DNA from: Bacteroidetes bacterium RIFCSPLOWO2_12_FULL_37_12
GTDB lineage: Bacteria > Bacteroidota > Bacteroidia > 2-12-FULL-37-12
Assembly: GCA_001769655.1 (NCBI GenBank)
Contig: MEPC01000020.1
Span: forward strand, 281,922 to 327,316
Direction: 5' to 3'
DNA length: 45,395 nucleotides
Shown: positions 25,453-33,189 of the stretch, in pieces
Layout of the letters: the number at the start of each line of letters is the position of its first letter
Numbering within the stretch: position 1 is the first letter of the stretch
Notes under the pieces: generated by a model
What the model was told of the DNA's origin: nothing
Seen by the model: only the letters and a program-made list of their open reading frames with translations
The model's database searches: none
Translations under genes and position numbers: made by a program

Positions 25453-26877
25453 ATGAACCTCATACGATATTATTCCAAGTACAAATGGGCGTTGGTTACT
25501 CTTGACCTCTTTTTATTAAATATATCGTTTTGGCTGACTATTTACCTGAAAGGATGGGTTCCCTTGTGGTTTGACAAAGAAACAGGATTTAATATAAACA
25601 CCCAATGGGGTATGTTTATACCGTATTCCTTCTTAATTCTTCTTTATTTTCAATATGCCAAACTTTATAAAATTCAAAGCATCTATGAAAACGGAATCCA
25701 TGTATTTACGCTGATCAAAACGCTGTTTTTTACGACAGCCGGATTTCTTTTTTTTCAATTTCTTTTAAACGATTTTCAGATTGTTTCACGTCTGTTTTAT
25801 CTGAATTTTTATATAATTTCTTCAGTGCTTTTTTCCTTTTTCAGACCTGTTATGATTCATCTGATTTCCAAACAATCCATTTTTCAGGATAAAGTGATTA
25901 TCATGGGAGCCGGAAAGAAAGGAAAAGCAATGCTGAATATTTTTGAAAATAAAATTAAAATTAAAAATGTCATCGGTTTTCTTGATGACAATATGGATGA
26001 AAAAGAAATTGAAGGAGTTCCCCTATTAGGTAAAATTGACAATATTACAGAAATAGCCAGTACATACAATGCCAACGTTTTTCTACTTGCCATTGATAAC
26101 ATTACCCGGCACCGGTTTTTTGAAATTTTTGGTGTCTGTCAGAGAAATAATCTGAATCTTTCGGTCAGTTCCGATTATCTCAATGTATTAAATGAAAAGC
26201 TGGAAGTTGACATTTTTGACGAATTTGGAATGGTACGCTTCAGGGGTGATTCCGACAATAAATTTTTGTTATTGACGAAGCGTATTTTTGATTTAACACT
26301 TACTACTATAGGAATTATTTGTTTATTGCCTTTTTACTTGCTTACCGCCCTGGTAATTAAATTAACTTCCCGGGGACCAGTCATTTATCAGCAGGTTCGC
26401 ATAGGTAAAAAAGGAAAACCATTCAATTTTTTAAAGTTCCGCTCCATGTATATGAATTCAGATAATGATGCGGAACGAAAACAAACGATGCAGGAATTTA
26501 TAAAGGGTAACGAGGGCTTTTCCAACAAGAAAATTGTGAATCAGAAACGGATTACACCCATCGGGAAAATACTCAGGAAATATAACTTGGATGAACTACC
26601 ACAATTGTTTAATGTCATTAAAGGCGACATGAGCTTGGTGGGTCCCAGGCCCTGCATCACCGCCGAATGGAAAGTATATGAAGATTGGCAGCGTCTCCGA
26701 TTAAATACCATTCCCGGGTGCACAGGGGTATGGCAGGTCACGGGCAAAGGGGAAGTTGATTTTGAAGAAACGGTATTGATGGATATTTTTTATAATCAGA
26801 ATTTTTCTCCCTGGCTTGATTTGAAAATAATTCTCCGAACTATACCGGCGATGCTATTGGGGAAAGGGGATAATTGA
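25453..26877 (+). CDS. Polyprenyl-phosphate sugar-1-phosphate transferase (WcaJ/WbaP type)
   Basis: This enzyme starts repeat-unit assembly by moving a sugar-1-phosphate from a nucleotide sugar to undecaprenyl phosphate. The 474-residue protein has four or five N-terminal transmembrane helices (to about 140). A Rossmann-like region follows (about 147-270, IIMGAGKKGKAMLNI), then a membrane hairpin (KRIFDLTLTTIGIICLLPFY). The catalytic bacterial sugar transferase domain (PF02397) comes last, with FLKFRSMYMNSD, LDELPQLFNVIKGDMSLVGP and PGCTGVWQVTGKGEVDFEE. It is the only initiating transferase seen in the window. The sugar could be the product of the aminotransferase encoded just upstream. Confidence 0.92.
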   Translation: MNLIRYYSKYKWALVTLDLFLLNISFWLTIYLKGWVPLWFDKETGFNINTQWGMFIPYSFLILLYFQYAKLYKIQSIYENGIHVFTLIKTLFFTTAGFLFFQFLLNDFQIVSRLFYLNFYIISSVLFSFFRPVMIHLISKQSIFQDKVIIMGAGKKGKAMLNIFENKIKIKNVIGFLDDNMDEKEIEGVPLLGKIDNITEIASTYNANVFLLAIDNITRHRFFEIFGVCQRNNLNLSVSSDYLNVLNEKLEVDIFDEFGMVRFRGDSDNKFLLLTKRIFDLTLTTIGIICLLPFYLLTALVIKLTSRGPVIYQQVRIGKKGKPFNFLKFRSMYMNSDNDAERKQTMQEFIKGNEGFSNKKIVNQKRITPIGKILRKYNLDELPQLFNVIKGDMSLVGPRPCITAEWKVYEDWQRLRLNTIPGCTGVWQVTGKGEVDFEETVLMDIFYNQNFSPWLDLKIILRTIPAMLLGKGDN

Positions 26878-26891
26878 AGGATTTATAACTT

Positions 26892-27692
26892 TTACCTAAC
26901 CCCAAAAAACGGATTCAGCAGATTCTCTTTGTTATACACTAATTCCATCTCCCCGCCCACCTGTGTCACTTTCTTTCCCGCACCCTCGGCAATGGCATGA
27001 CCCGCCGCCGTGTCCCACTCCATCGTAGGACCAAACCGTGGATATTCATCCGCTTTTCCCTCCGCCACCAGGCAAAACTTCAGTGAACTTCCCGATGAAA
27101 TGGTTTCTATTTCACCGTATTTATTTTTTAGTTCAGTAAGATAGTTTTCTGTTTCCGTAGAATTATGTGAACGGCTGGCTACAACGGTGTATCGGGTTCG
27201 ATTGCTGATGATAGGAAGCATTTCTGATTTCTTTGTTAATTCAGATAAATTGATGTTTAATGTTTGATAATTGATGTTTGATGTTTTGAAGGCACCCATG
27301 CTTTTTGTAGCAAAATAAAGAATCTTTTGCACCGGCACATAAATAACTCCAAGCACCGGCTTGTTTTTTTCGATTAATGCAATATTCACGGTAAACTCAC
27401 CGTTTCTTTTTATAAATTCTTTGGTGCCATCCAACGGGTCAACCAACCAAAAATATTCCCAGTTTTTTCTTTCCATATAAGGAATGTTTTTACCTTCTTC
27501 ACTCAGTATTGGAATAGCGCTATCCCTTAATAGGGAAGAAATTATTTCGTGTGCTTTTTTATCAGCCAACGTAAGTGGACTTTTGTCTTCCTTATGCTCT
27601 ATGGCAAAATCTGATTCATAAACCTCTAAAATTTTTTCACCGGCGGCAATGGATGCCTGGATGGCGGTTTGGAGGAGAGGGGTGTAATTCAT
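26892..27692 (-). CDS. cysQ: 3'(2'),5'-bisphosphate nucleotidase CysQ
   Basis: The 266-residue protein is an inositol monophosphatase-superfamily phosphatase that removes the 3'-phosphate from PAP/PAPS in sulfur metabolism. The metal-binding motifs are present: EDKSPLTLAD (35-44), LSEEGKN (63-69), VDPLDGTKEF (84-93; Asp85 and Asp88) and EWDTAAGHAIAEGAG near residue 223. Length is usual for CysQ. It is convergent with the sugar transferase, with only 14 bp between stops. It is the last gene before the restriction-modification cassette. Confidence 0.92.
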   Translation of the reverse strand: MNYTPLLQTAIQASIAAGEKILEVYESDFAIEHKEDKSPLTLADKKAHEIISSLLRDSAIPILSEEGKNIPYMERKNWEYFWLVDPLDGTKEFIKRNGEFTVNIALIEKNKPVLGVIYVPVQKILYFATKSMGAFKTSNINYQTLNINLSELTKKSEMLPIISNRTRYTVVASRSHNSTETENYLTELKNKYGEIETISSGSSLKFCLVAEGKADEYPRFGPTMEWDTAAGHAIAEGAGKKVTQVGGEMELVYNKENLLNPFFGVR

Positions 27693-27787
27693 TTTTTTTG
27701 CAGAAAGGTAAATAAAAAAAATTAAAAAAAATGGAAAAGGGCATAGAAAGTAATTATAGAAAAGTGTAATTTTTCCGACACAAAACT

Positions 27788-27802
27788 GCTAACTATAGTA
27801 TG
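27788..27802 (+). promoter_or_regulatory. Putative controller-protein operator, copy A
   Basis: GCTAACTATAGTATG lies just upstream of the -33 element of the controller gene. It differs at one of 15 positions from the motif at the methylase promoter (29410-29424). Placed there, a bound controller dimer could activate transcription. Confidence 0.6.
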
Positions 27803-27833
27803 TTGTGGCTAATGAATACTAAGATTAGTTTTG
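27803..27833 (+). promoter_or_regulatory. Promoter of the controller-endonuclease operon
   Basis: TTGTGG at 27803-27808 and TAGTTTTG at 27826-27833 (TAnnTTTG), about 20 bp apart, fit a Bacteroidota -33/-7 pair. The ATG at 27850 is only 16 bp past the -7 element, so the leader is very short. Confidence 0.6.
27815..27829 (-). promoter_or_regulatory. Putative controller-protein operator, copy B
   Basis: The plus strand reads AATACTAAGATTAGT, an inverted copy matching copy C at 11 of 15 positions. It overlaps the -7 element. Confidence 0.45.
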
Positions 27834-27848
27834 CATACTGAAATTAGC
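27834..27848 (-). promoter_or_regulatory. Putative controller-protein operator, copy C
   Basis: The plus strand reads CATACTGAAATTAGC, directly after the -7 element and ending 1 bp before the ATG. The methylase promoter has CATACTATAATTAGC in exactly the same position relative to its own -7 element (13 of 15 identical). Confidence 0.6.
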
Positions 27849-27849
27849 A

Positions 27850-28080
27850 ATGAAATCAAAGAAAAAAATACTTATTAAGTTTGGTGAAAGAGTCCGCAAA
27901 ATTCGTAAGGAAAATGGACTTTCACAAGAGCAGTTGTCATTTGAAGCGGACTTACATCGTACTTATATTGGGATGATTGAACGTGCTGAGAAAAATATTA
28001 CTCTCGCCAATATTGAAAAAATTGCTAATGCGCTAAAAGTAAGTATTATCGATTTAATGAATTTCAATAATGGGAAGTAG
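27850..28080 (+). CDS. Restriction-modification controller (C) protein, XRE-family HTH
   Basis: The 76-residue protein is a single helix-turn-helix domain: FGERVRKIRKENGLSQEQLS (11-30), then FEADLHRTYIGMIERAEKN and IEKIANALKVSIIDLM. This is the size and layout of C proteins of type II R-M systems, which delay endonuclease expression after the system enters a new host. It overlaps the endonuclease gene by 11 bp in the same direction, the classic C-R arrangement. Copies of a 15-bp motif around its own promoter and that of the methylase are its likely binding sites. Another XRE regulator cannot be excluded by sequence alone, but the context is strong. Confidence 0.9.
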   Translation: MKSKKKILIKFGERVRKIRKENGLSQEQLSFEADLHRTYIGMIERAEKNITLANIEKIANALKVSIIDLMNFNNGK

Positions 28081-28669
28081 TGCAAACAGGCTTCGAAAAA
28101 AGTGGCAGGACTATAGCGGTAAAAATGCAGGTAAAGCCGAGTATGATTTTTATAAAACATTTCAAAGTTTTTTTACAGATACAGAGTTTGAAATTATATC
28201 AAAACCAAAGGAATTTAATAAAATATATATTGATGTAAAGCTCAGCAAAAAAGAGCTTTCGGAAATATACAAGCCAAAAACAACAATAACCAAACATGGC
28301 ATATCACCCGATTATGCAATAAAAAACACAGAAACAAAAAAGACAATTTATATCGAAGTAAAAAGACAGGATGGTTGGGTGAAAGGAAAACCACGTTCAG
28401 CCGGTCGTGGTAACGCACATGAAAGGTCTTGCAAGTTTTTCACTCCCGGATTACAAAAAATACTAAGAGAAAAAGGAAACTTAGGAGAAAATGTTTTACC
28501 CTTTTGGACAGTGTTTCAAGGTGATATCACCCGTGACCCATGCAGAGTAAGAGAGATTACTCTGTGGTACGACAGCTATAATGCACATTACTTTTTTTGG
28601 AGAAATTCAAAATTTGCTGATCCATTAATTGAGCACTTTATAGAGAAGATAATGCCGCTATTGCGTTAG
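28070..28669 (+). CDS. MunI-like type II restriction endonuclease (predicted CAATTG)
   Basis: The 199-residue protein matches what I recall of MunI (C^AATTG, 202 residues) along its length. The PD-(D/E)xK catalytic residues are Asp81 in GISPDYAIKN and Glu96/Lys98 in IYIEVKRQDGW, which would correspond to MunI Asp83, Glu98 and Lys100. The recognition segment SAGRGNAHERSCKFFTPGL has Arg113, equivalent to MunI Arg115, and resembles the GNAIER segment of EcoRI that reads AATT. GDITRDPCRVREITLWYD is also shared. The gene looks intact. It starts inside the controller gene and its last 32 bp overlap the 3' end of the convergent methylase gene. Specificity is a prediction from these motifs. Confidence 0.9.
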   Translation: MGSSANRLRKKWQDYSGKNAGKAEYDFYKTFQSFFTDTEFEIISKPKEFNKIYIDVKLSKKELSEIYKPKTTITKHGISPDYAIKNTETKKTIYIEVKRQDGWVKGKPRSAGRGNAHERSCKFFTPGLQKILREKGNLGENVLPFWTVFQGDITRDPCRVREITLWYDSYNAHYFFWRNSKFADPLIEHFIEKIMPLLR

Positions 28670-29399
28670 TTATATTAGATTTTTCCTCAAATTCCTCTCT
28701 GACATCCAATCCCCATACGTCCCAACCTTCAGGTTTATGTCGTGCAAATAACTCAATTTTGTTTTGAGTTGGAAACATTTTTTCTATTCCTTTTAATACT
28801 TCAATAGGTTTTTCACTATGTTCCCCCCTTGGAACTCTAATAAGTTGTTTAATATTTCTTTCCCCTCTTGGTCTTGGAATTCTTCCTCTTTTAAAGACCA
28901 AACATAACTCGCAATAAGATACCGTATATTGTCCAGGATTATGATTCATTTTATCCCATACAAATGCAACAGTTCTATAATCAAAACCCCATGCCTTACC
29001 TAATTCAATTCCTTGCGCTAAATGAGGATTAGTTACCCACATAAACAAAAGACAATCATCATTTGAAATTTCACGAATAGGAATTCTCATCAGTTCACCA
29101 ATCTTTAATGTCGGGTATTTAAAATTCGCCGCACTAATGAAAATATTTTTTTCCCAATTAATATTTTCATCCTTTTTCCCACTTTTATCAAATTGCATTT
29201 TCCCACCATAGTCCCAAGGAGGATCACAATATATTATTTCATATTTCTTTTCAGGCAAATCAGGATAAAGACAGGGTAAATCATTCCTAATCGTTCTTCG
29301 TTTCTGTTCTGCATCATATATTCTATATCCAGACACAACTTTGCCATTAATTTTTGATTTTGGAGTAATTATATTACCAAATAGATCTATCAGTTCCAT
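28638..29399 (-). CDS. MT-A70-family DNA adenine-N6 methyltransferase (M.MunI-like, predicted CAATTG)
   Basis: The 253-residue protein has the catalytic DPPW motif in YEIIYCDPPWDYGGK (residues 53-67) and the later LLFMWVTNPHLAQGIELG and PRGEHSEKPIEVL segments of the MT-A70 family. M.MunI is, as I recall, a member of this family, and the adjacent endonuclease is MunI-like, so this should protect CAATTG by adenine methylation. It is convergent with the endonuclease gene and overlaps it by 32 bp. Its promoter region (29410-29432) carries a single operator-like motif and a -7 element on the minus strand. A solitary regulatory methylase is less likely because the cognate endonuclease is intact. 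Confidence 0.9.
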   Translation of the reverse strand: MELIDLFGNIITPKSKINGKVVSGYRIYDAEQKRRTIRNDLPCLYPDLPEKKYEIIYCDPPWDYGGKMQFDKSGKKDENINWEKNIFISAANFKYPTLKIGELMRIPIREISNDDCLLFMWVTNPHLAQGIELGKAWGFDYRTVAFVWDKMNHNPGQYTVSYCELCLVFKRGRIPRPRGERNIKQLIRVPRGEHSEKPIEVLKGIEKMFPTQNKIELFARHKPEGWDVWGLDVREEFEEKSNITNAIAALSSL

Positions 29400-29409
29400 A
29401 AAAACAAAC

Positions 29410-29432
29410 GCTAATTATAGTATGCAAATTTA
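29410..29432 (-). promoter_or_regulatory. Methylase promoter -7 element with overlapping operator
   Basis: On the minus strand TAAATTTG (29432-29425, TAnnTTTG) is followed at once by CATACTATAATTAGC (29424-29410), then the ATG at 29399. The 15-bp part would cover the transcription start, the position expected for repression by a controller protein. No clear -33 motif was identified. Confidence 0.6.
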
Positions 29433-29462
29433 ATTAATTTAATTTACAAAACAATATTTTTT

Positions 29463-29918
29463 TCAAGATTTTTTCATTATTTTATTTTCAAACTGTTTTT
29501 CCTTACTTAATTCCAACACCCTTTTCTCCCCCGGAAATACCTTAAAAACAATACGCAAAAGCTCTCTCTGGTAAAACACTTCCCCTATCTCAGGCCATTC
29601 TATAAAACACTTATCACCCGAATCAAGAATTTCCTCAATACCCAAATCAGCCAGTTCGGACGGTTTATTAATTCTGTAAAAATCAATATGATAAACCGAT
29701 TCTTTTCCATAATAGTGATGAATGATGGAAAAAGTGGGACTACTGACAACATCTTTTATTCCAAGTATTTTGCAAATATGTTGAATCAAAGTGGTTTTCC
29801 CCGCGCCCAGTTCTCCAACAAACGTAAATAATTTTATGTCACCGGCAAAATCAAGAATTTTTTTGGCTGATTCATCAAGGGCATCAAGCCGGGAGCACGT
29901 CAGAACAGTTTGTGTCAT
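29463..29918 (-). CDS. tsaE: tRNA threonylcarbamoyladenosine biosynthesis ATPase TsaE
   Basis: The protein has 151 residues with the Walker A motif GELGAGKTTLIQ, followed by VVSSPTFSIIHHYYGKESVYHIDFYRI (given as two conserved blocks: SSPTFSIIHHY and VYHIDFYRI) and EEILDSGDKCFIEWPEIG, the diagnostic pattern of TsaE/YjeE. It acts with TsaB, TsaC and TsaD to make t6A37 in ANN-reading tRNAs. I start it at the ATG at 29918 (MTQTVLTCSRLDAL), preceded by an AGGAAT Shine-Dalgarno-like stretch; 16 further codons upstream are open but low-complexity. It lies downstream of porX in the same direction with a 312-bp gap. Confidence 0.93.
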   Translation of the reverse strand: MTQTVLTCSRLDALDESAKKILDFAGDIKLFTFVGELGAGKTTLIQHICKILGIKDVVSSPTFSIIHHYYGKESVYHIDFYRINKPSELADLGIEEILDSGDKCFIEWPEIGEVFYQRELLRIVFKVFPGEKRVLELSKEKQFENKIMKKS

Positions 29919-30230
29919 ATTCCTAAAGTAAAAAGTAGTAAAAAAAAAATGAAAAACATATAACACAAAATAATTAATGTCAAAGGGAGTGAGTACTTAG
30001 AAGTAATTTATTTCACTTTCCTCTAAAAGAATAACACTTAACATAAAACACTTAATAAAAAATGTCTAAGTGTTTTTAGGTGATTTGGGCTTTTCGTTTA
30101 ACATTAAATATTTTTTGTTTTATGTTATTTATTTTTTCTTACTGCTAATAGTATCTGCTGAATAGTTACGAAAATGGAAATTACTTACGCAATTTCCCAA
30201 TGCCTAATGCCCAATGCCCAATTTTCAATC
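29919..30230. other. AT-rich gap with nested inverted repeats, no gene
   Basis: There is no credible ORF in these 312 bp. Two inverted repeats are seen. AAAACACTTA (30045-30054) pairs with TAAGTGTTTT (30067-30076) around a 12-nt loop. TAACATAAAACA (30039-30050) pairs perfectly with TGTTTTATGTTA (30116-30127). They share bases, so they are alternative folds. The first could act as a terminator after porX. Near the porX end, at about 30195-30221, 7-bp units (AATGCCC type) repeat. Confidence 0.55.
30045..30076 (-). terminator. Possible terminator hairpin between porX and tsaE
   Basis: This is a perfect 10-bp stem with a 12-nt loop. On the minus strand the stem ends in TTTT (complement of AAAA at 30045-30048), and the next bases are mixed. 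The large loop and short T-run make it a weak intrinsic terminator candidate. Confidence 0.3.
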
Positions 30231-31787
30231 TCACCTTCCCGCCTTCAACCGAATCAGTGGCACCATCATTTCTTCCATCGAAATCCCACCGTGCTGAAAT
30301 GAGTTCTTATATATATTAACATACTGGTTGTAGTTATTCGGATAGGCAAAAAAACTATCCTCCCTTGCAAAAACATAAGTAGTACTGATGTTTAACTGGG
30401 GCAAATGACCTTCAGAGGGCTTTTTTATCGTGAAAACTTCTTCCGGCGCATAATTCAGGTTTTTTCCCTGTTTATACCTCAGGTTGGTATTCGTATTTCT
30501 GTCTCCAATAATTTTTACAGCCCTTTTTACACGGATACTGCCATGATCAGAAGTTATAAAAATTCTGACATCCTTTTCTGACAGTTTTTTTAAAATTTCG
30601 TATAGCGGACTATGCAGAAACCAGGTAGTGACCAATGCGCGGTAAGCGGCTTCATCCACAGCAAGCTCACGTATCATTTCAATGTCCGTTTTTGCATGAG
30701 AGAGTTTATCAATGAAATTATAAACAATCACATTTAATTTATTTGTCAGTAAATTAGTTATGTTATCCGATAAATTTCTACCGCTCTGCAAATTATTTAT
30801 TTTATGATAGGAAAACTTTACATGAATGCCATTCCGTTCGAGATGATTACTCAGAAATTTATCTTCATTGAGGTTTTTACCGGTTTCTTCATCATCGTCA
30901 ATCCAGAGGTCTGGAAAACGGCTTGCCATTTCCGAGGGCAATAACCCCGAAAACAAGGCATTCCTGCAATATTGTGTAGCGGTAGGAAGGATGGAACAAT
31001 ATATGGATTCCTTTTCGGGAGAAAACAATTCTGTAATGATGGATTCAAGCGCTTTCCAATGGTCATAGCGCAGATTGTCAATTAAAAATAAAAAAACCGG
31101 TTGCTCTTTTTGTAGAAATGGAAAAATTTCGTGAGATAAAACACGGTGTGACATCAAAGGTGCGCCACTGTTTGTCCTGTTTAACCAATTCAGATAATTC
31201 TCACTGATAAATTTGCAAAAACTTGCGTTCGCCTCCTCTTTCTGCATGGCTAATACTTCTGCCATGGATTTATCGTAGGTCTGTTGAATTTCCATTTCCC
31301 AAAAAACAAGCTTCTTATAAACTTCCACCCATTGCTCAAAATTCAACCGCTCATTAAATGCCATCCCAATTTGGCTGAAATTTTGGCGGTATCCGGTATT
31401 TATTTTTTCATCAATTAATCGCTTGCGCTCAGTGATTTTTTTTAAAGATAAGAGAATCTGATTCGGATTAACCGGTTTAATAAGATAATCGGCTATTTGA
31501 GAACCGATGGCATCTTCCATTAAATGTTCTTCCTCACTTTTGGTAATCATGATAATGGGTAATGCCGGCTTGTTTTGTTTAATCTGAGTTAATGTTTCGA
31601 GACCGGACATGCCCGGCATGTGCTCGTCAAGAAAAACTACATCAAAATTCTTGTCTTTTGAAAATTCAACCGCTTTCGCTCCGTTGTTTACAGGAGTCAC
31701 ATCGTGCCCCTTTCCTTTCAGAAAAAGAATATGAGGAGTCAGCAAATCAATTTCGTCGTCTGCCCAAAGGATTTGAAGGTTGGTCAT
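30231..31787 (-). CDS. porX: PorX-type response regulator with PglZ phosphatase domain
   Basis: The 518-residue protein has a CheY-like receiver domain (1-120; acidic pocket at Asp10/Asp11, phospho-acceptor Asp54 in VVFLDEHMPGMSG, Lys104 in YLIKPVNP). It is followed by a linker and a PglZ/alkaline phosphatase-superfamily domain. That domain shows FLIDNLRYDHW (metal-site Asp), Thr271 in ILPTATQYCRNALFSGL as the nucleophile-position residue, and TSDHGSIRV. Length and layout match PorX, the response regulator that, with PorY and the ECF sigma factor SigP, controls T9SS genes in Porphyromonas gingivalis. It is divergent from the HD-domain gene and upstream of tsaE, an arrangement I recall from other Bacteroidota. 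The presence of T9SS cargo and a PorP/SprF protein nearby fits this role. Confidence 0.93.
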   Translation of the reverse strand: MTNLQILWADDEIDLLTPHILFLKGKGHDVTPVNNGAKAVEFSKDKNFDVVFLDEHMPGMSGLETLTQIKQNKPALPIIMITKSEEEHLMEDAIGSQIADYLIKPVNPNQILLSLKKITERKRLIDEKINTGYRQNFSQIGMAFNERLNFEQWVEVYKKLVFWEMEIQQTYDKSMAEVLAMQKEEANASFCKFISENYLNWLNRTNSGAPLMSHRVLSHEIFPFLQKEQPVFLFLIDNLRYDHWKALESIITELFSPEKESIYCSILPTATQYCRNALFSGLLPSEMASRFPDLWIDDDEETGKNLNEDKFLSNHLERNGIHVKFSYHKINNLQSGRNLSDNITNLLTNKLNVIVYNFIDKLSHAKTDIEMIRELAVDEAAYRALVTTWFLHSPLYEILKKLSEKDVRIFITSDHGSIRVKRAVKIIGDRNTNTNLRYKQGKNLNYAPEEVFTIKKPSEGHLPQLNISTTYVFAREDSFFAYPNNYNQYVNIYKNSFQHGGISMEEMMVPLIRLKAGR

Positions 31788-31813
31788 GTTGGATATGGTA
31801 TGTTTTTACATCT

Positions 31814-31834
31814 CAAAAATAATCCCTACCTTTA
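31814..31834. promoter_or_regulatory. Divergent promoter region porX / HD-domain gene
   Basis: TACCTTTA (31827-31834, plus strand) and CAAAAATA (31814-31821, read on the minus strand as TATTTTTG) are each one base from, or equal to, the TAnnTTTG element, and face the HD gene and porX respectively. The -33 elements are not clear. Confidence 0.4.
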
Positions 31835-31859
31835 TCAGTTCGTTACGAAGGTACAAAAA

Positions 31860-33089
31860 ATGTTTAAGACACAGATTATTAACGACCCGGTTCATGGTTT
31901 TATTACTATTTCAGAACCATTAATACTCAAAATAATAGACCATCCTGTTTTTCAGCGTCTGCGGAAAATAAAACAATTGGGGCTTACCGAACTGGTTTAT
32001 CCCGGAGCAGTTCATTCCCGTTTTCAGCATGCCTTGGGAGCCATGCACTTGATGAGAATGGCATTGCAAACTTTAACGGAAAAAGGGCATCACATTTCAA
32101 AGGATGAATGTGAAGGTGCCTTGATTGCTATCTTACTTCATGATTCCGGGCATGGTCCTTTTTCTCATATTCTTGAAAACGTATTAGTTCCCGGAATCCG
32201 TCATGAAAAAATTTCATGGCTCGTCATGAAAAAACTCAATACGGTCTTTCATGGAAAACTTTCCATTGCCATTTCAATTTTTTCCAATCAATATCCCAAA
32301 AAGTTTCTCCACCAACTGGTCTCTTCCCAATTGGATGTTGACCGTATGGATTACCTGGCGCGTGACAGTTTTTTTACAGGAGTGGCTGAAGGAATAATAA
32401 GCTATGACAGAATCATAAAAATGATGAATGTAGTCAATGACCGTTTGGTTATTGAGGAAAAGGGAATGTACAGCATAGAAAAATTTCTGATTGCCCGGCG
32501 ATTAATGTATTGGCAGGTTTATCTTCATAAAACCGTACATTCTGCCAGCGAGATGCTTACAAAAATTCTTAAACGTGCCAAAGAATTATTGAGTTCCGGG
32601 AATCAACTTCCCGGACATCCTTCTTTAATTCATTTGCTTGATTCAACAATTTCTACCCGTAATTTTATGAAGCAGGAAATGCCTCTTGAAAATTTTTTAT
32701 CCCTGGATGATAATGATGTCTGGTCTGCCGTAAAATGCTGGCAGGATTTTCCAGATACTATTTTATCGTTACTTTGCAAAAATCTGGCAAACCGCAATTT
32801 ATTTAAAATCGAATTATCAGAGACACCATTTTCGAAAAATCAACTAACGAAATTAAACCGGTTGATTCAAAAAAAATATGCAATAACTCCTTCACAAACA
32901 TCTTATTTTGTTTTTACTGACTATATTTCAAACCATGCGTATTTCGAGAAACAGGATAATATTAATATTCTCATGAAGAGCGGCAGGGTGCTGGATGTTT
33001 CAAAGGCAACCGGATTATGGAATTTGAAAGCATTGGATAAAGAGGTGCGCAAATATTTTTTGTGTCATATAAAAAACCTTTATAAATAG
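31860..33089 (+). CDS. HD-domain phosphohydrolase (dNTPase-like)
   Basis: The 409-residue protein starts MFKTQIINDPVHGFITISEP, a conserved start for this HD family; the open frame extends upstream but lies over the porX start. HD residues are His57 in SRFQHALGAMHL, His94/Asp95 in LLHDSGHGPFSH, and a later Asp in SQLDVDRMDYLARDS. This is the SAMHD1/dGTPase-related group of bacterial HD proteins, usually annotated as metal-dependent phosphohydrolases; the substrate may be a (d)NTP but is not proven for this branch. A GAAGG Shine-Dalgarno-like sequence precedes the ATG. It is divergent from porX. Confidence 0.87.
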   Translation: MFKTQIINDPVHGFITISEPLILKIIDHPVFQRLRKIKQLGLTELVYPGAVHSRFQHALGAMHLMRMALQTLTEKGHHISKDECEGALIAILLHDSGHGPFSHILENVLVPGIRHEKISWLVMKKLNTVFHGKLSIAISIFSNQYPKKFLHQLVSSQLDVDRMDYLARDSFFTGVAEGIISYDRIIKMMNVVNDRLVIEEKGMYSIEKFLIARRLMYWQVYLHKTVHSASEMLTKILKRAKELLSSGNQLPGHPSLIHLLDSTISTRNFMKQEMPLENFLSLDDNDVWSAVKCWQDFPDTILSLLCKNLANRNLFKIELSETPFSKNQLTKLNRLIQKKYAITPSQTSYFVFTDYISNHAYFEKQDNINILMKSGRVLDVSKATGLWNLKALDKEVRKYFLCHIKNLYK

Positions 33090-33153
33090 AAGGTAGTTTT
33101 TAACAATCGGACATTGTATTTTTTTTTGGTAAAAGATTTCAAAAATTGTTTTG

Positions 33154-33161
33154 TATCTTTA
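33154..33161 (+). promoter_or_regulatory. Possible -7 element for the SprB-like gene
   Basis: TATCTTTA differs at one base from TAnnTTTG and ends 28 bp before the ATG at 33190. A TTTTTTTGG run around 33121-33129 is a possible but poorly spaced -33 element. Confidence 0.35.
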
Positions 33162-33189
33162 TATCCCTGAATTCTTTCTGTCCGAAACT

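Noticed and set aside
29919-29966. 16-codon N-terminal extension of tsaE
   Set aside because: The residues are low-complexity aromatic, and the internal ATG at 29918 has an AGGAAT sequence upstream and fits the family start.
31704-31859. 52-codon N-terminal extension of the HD-domain gene
   Set aside because: It overlaps the porX coding start on the other strand and lacks family similarity; the ATG at 31860 begins the conserved N-terminus and has a ribosome-binding-like sequence.
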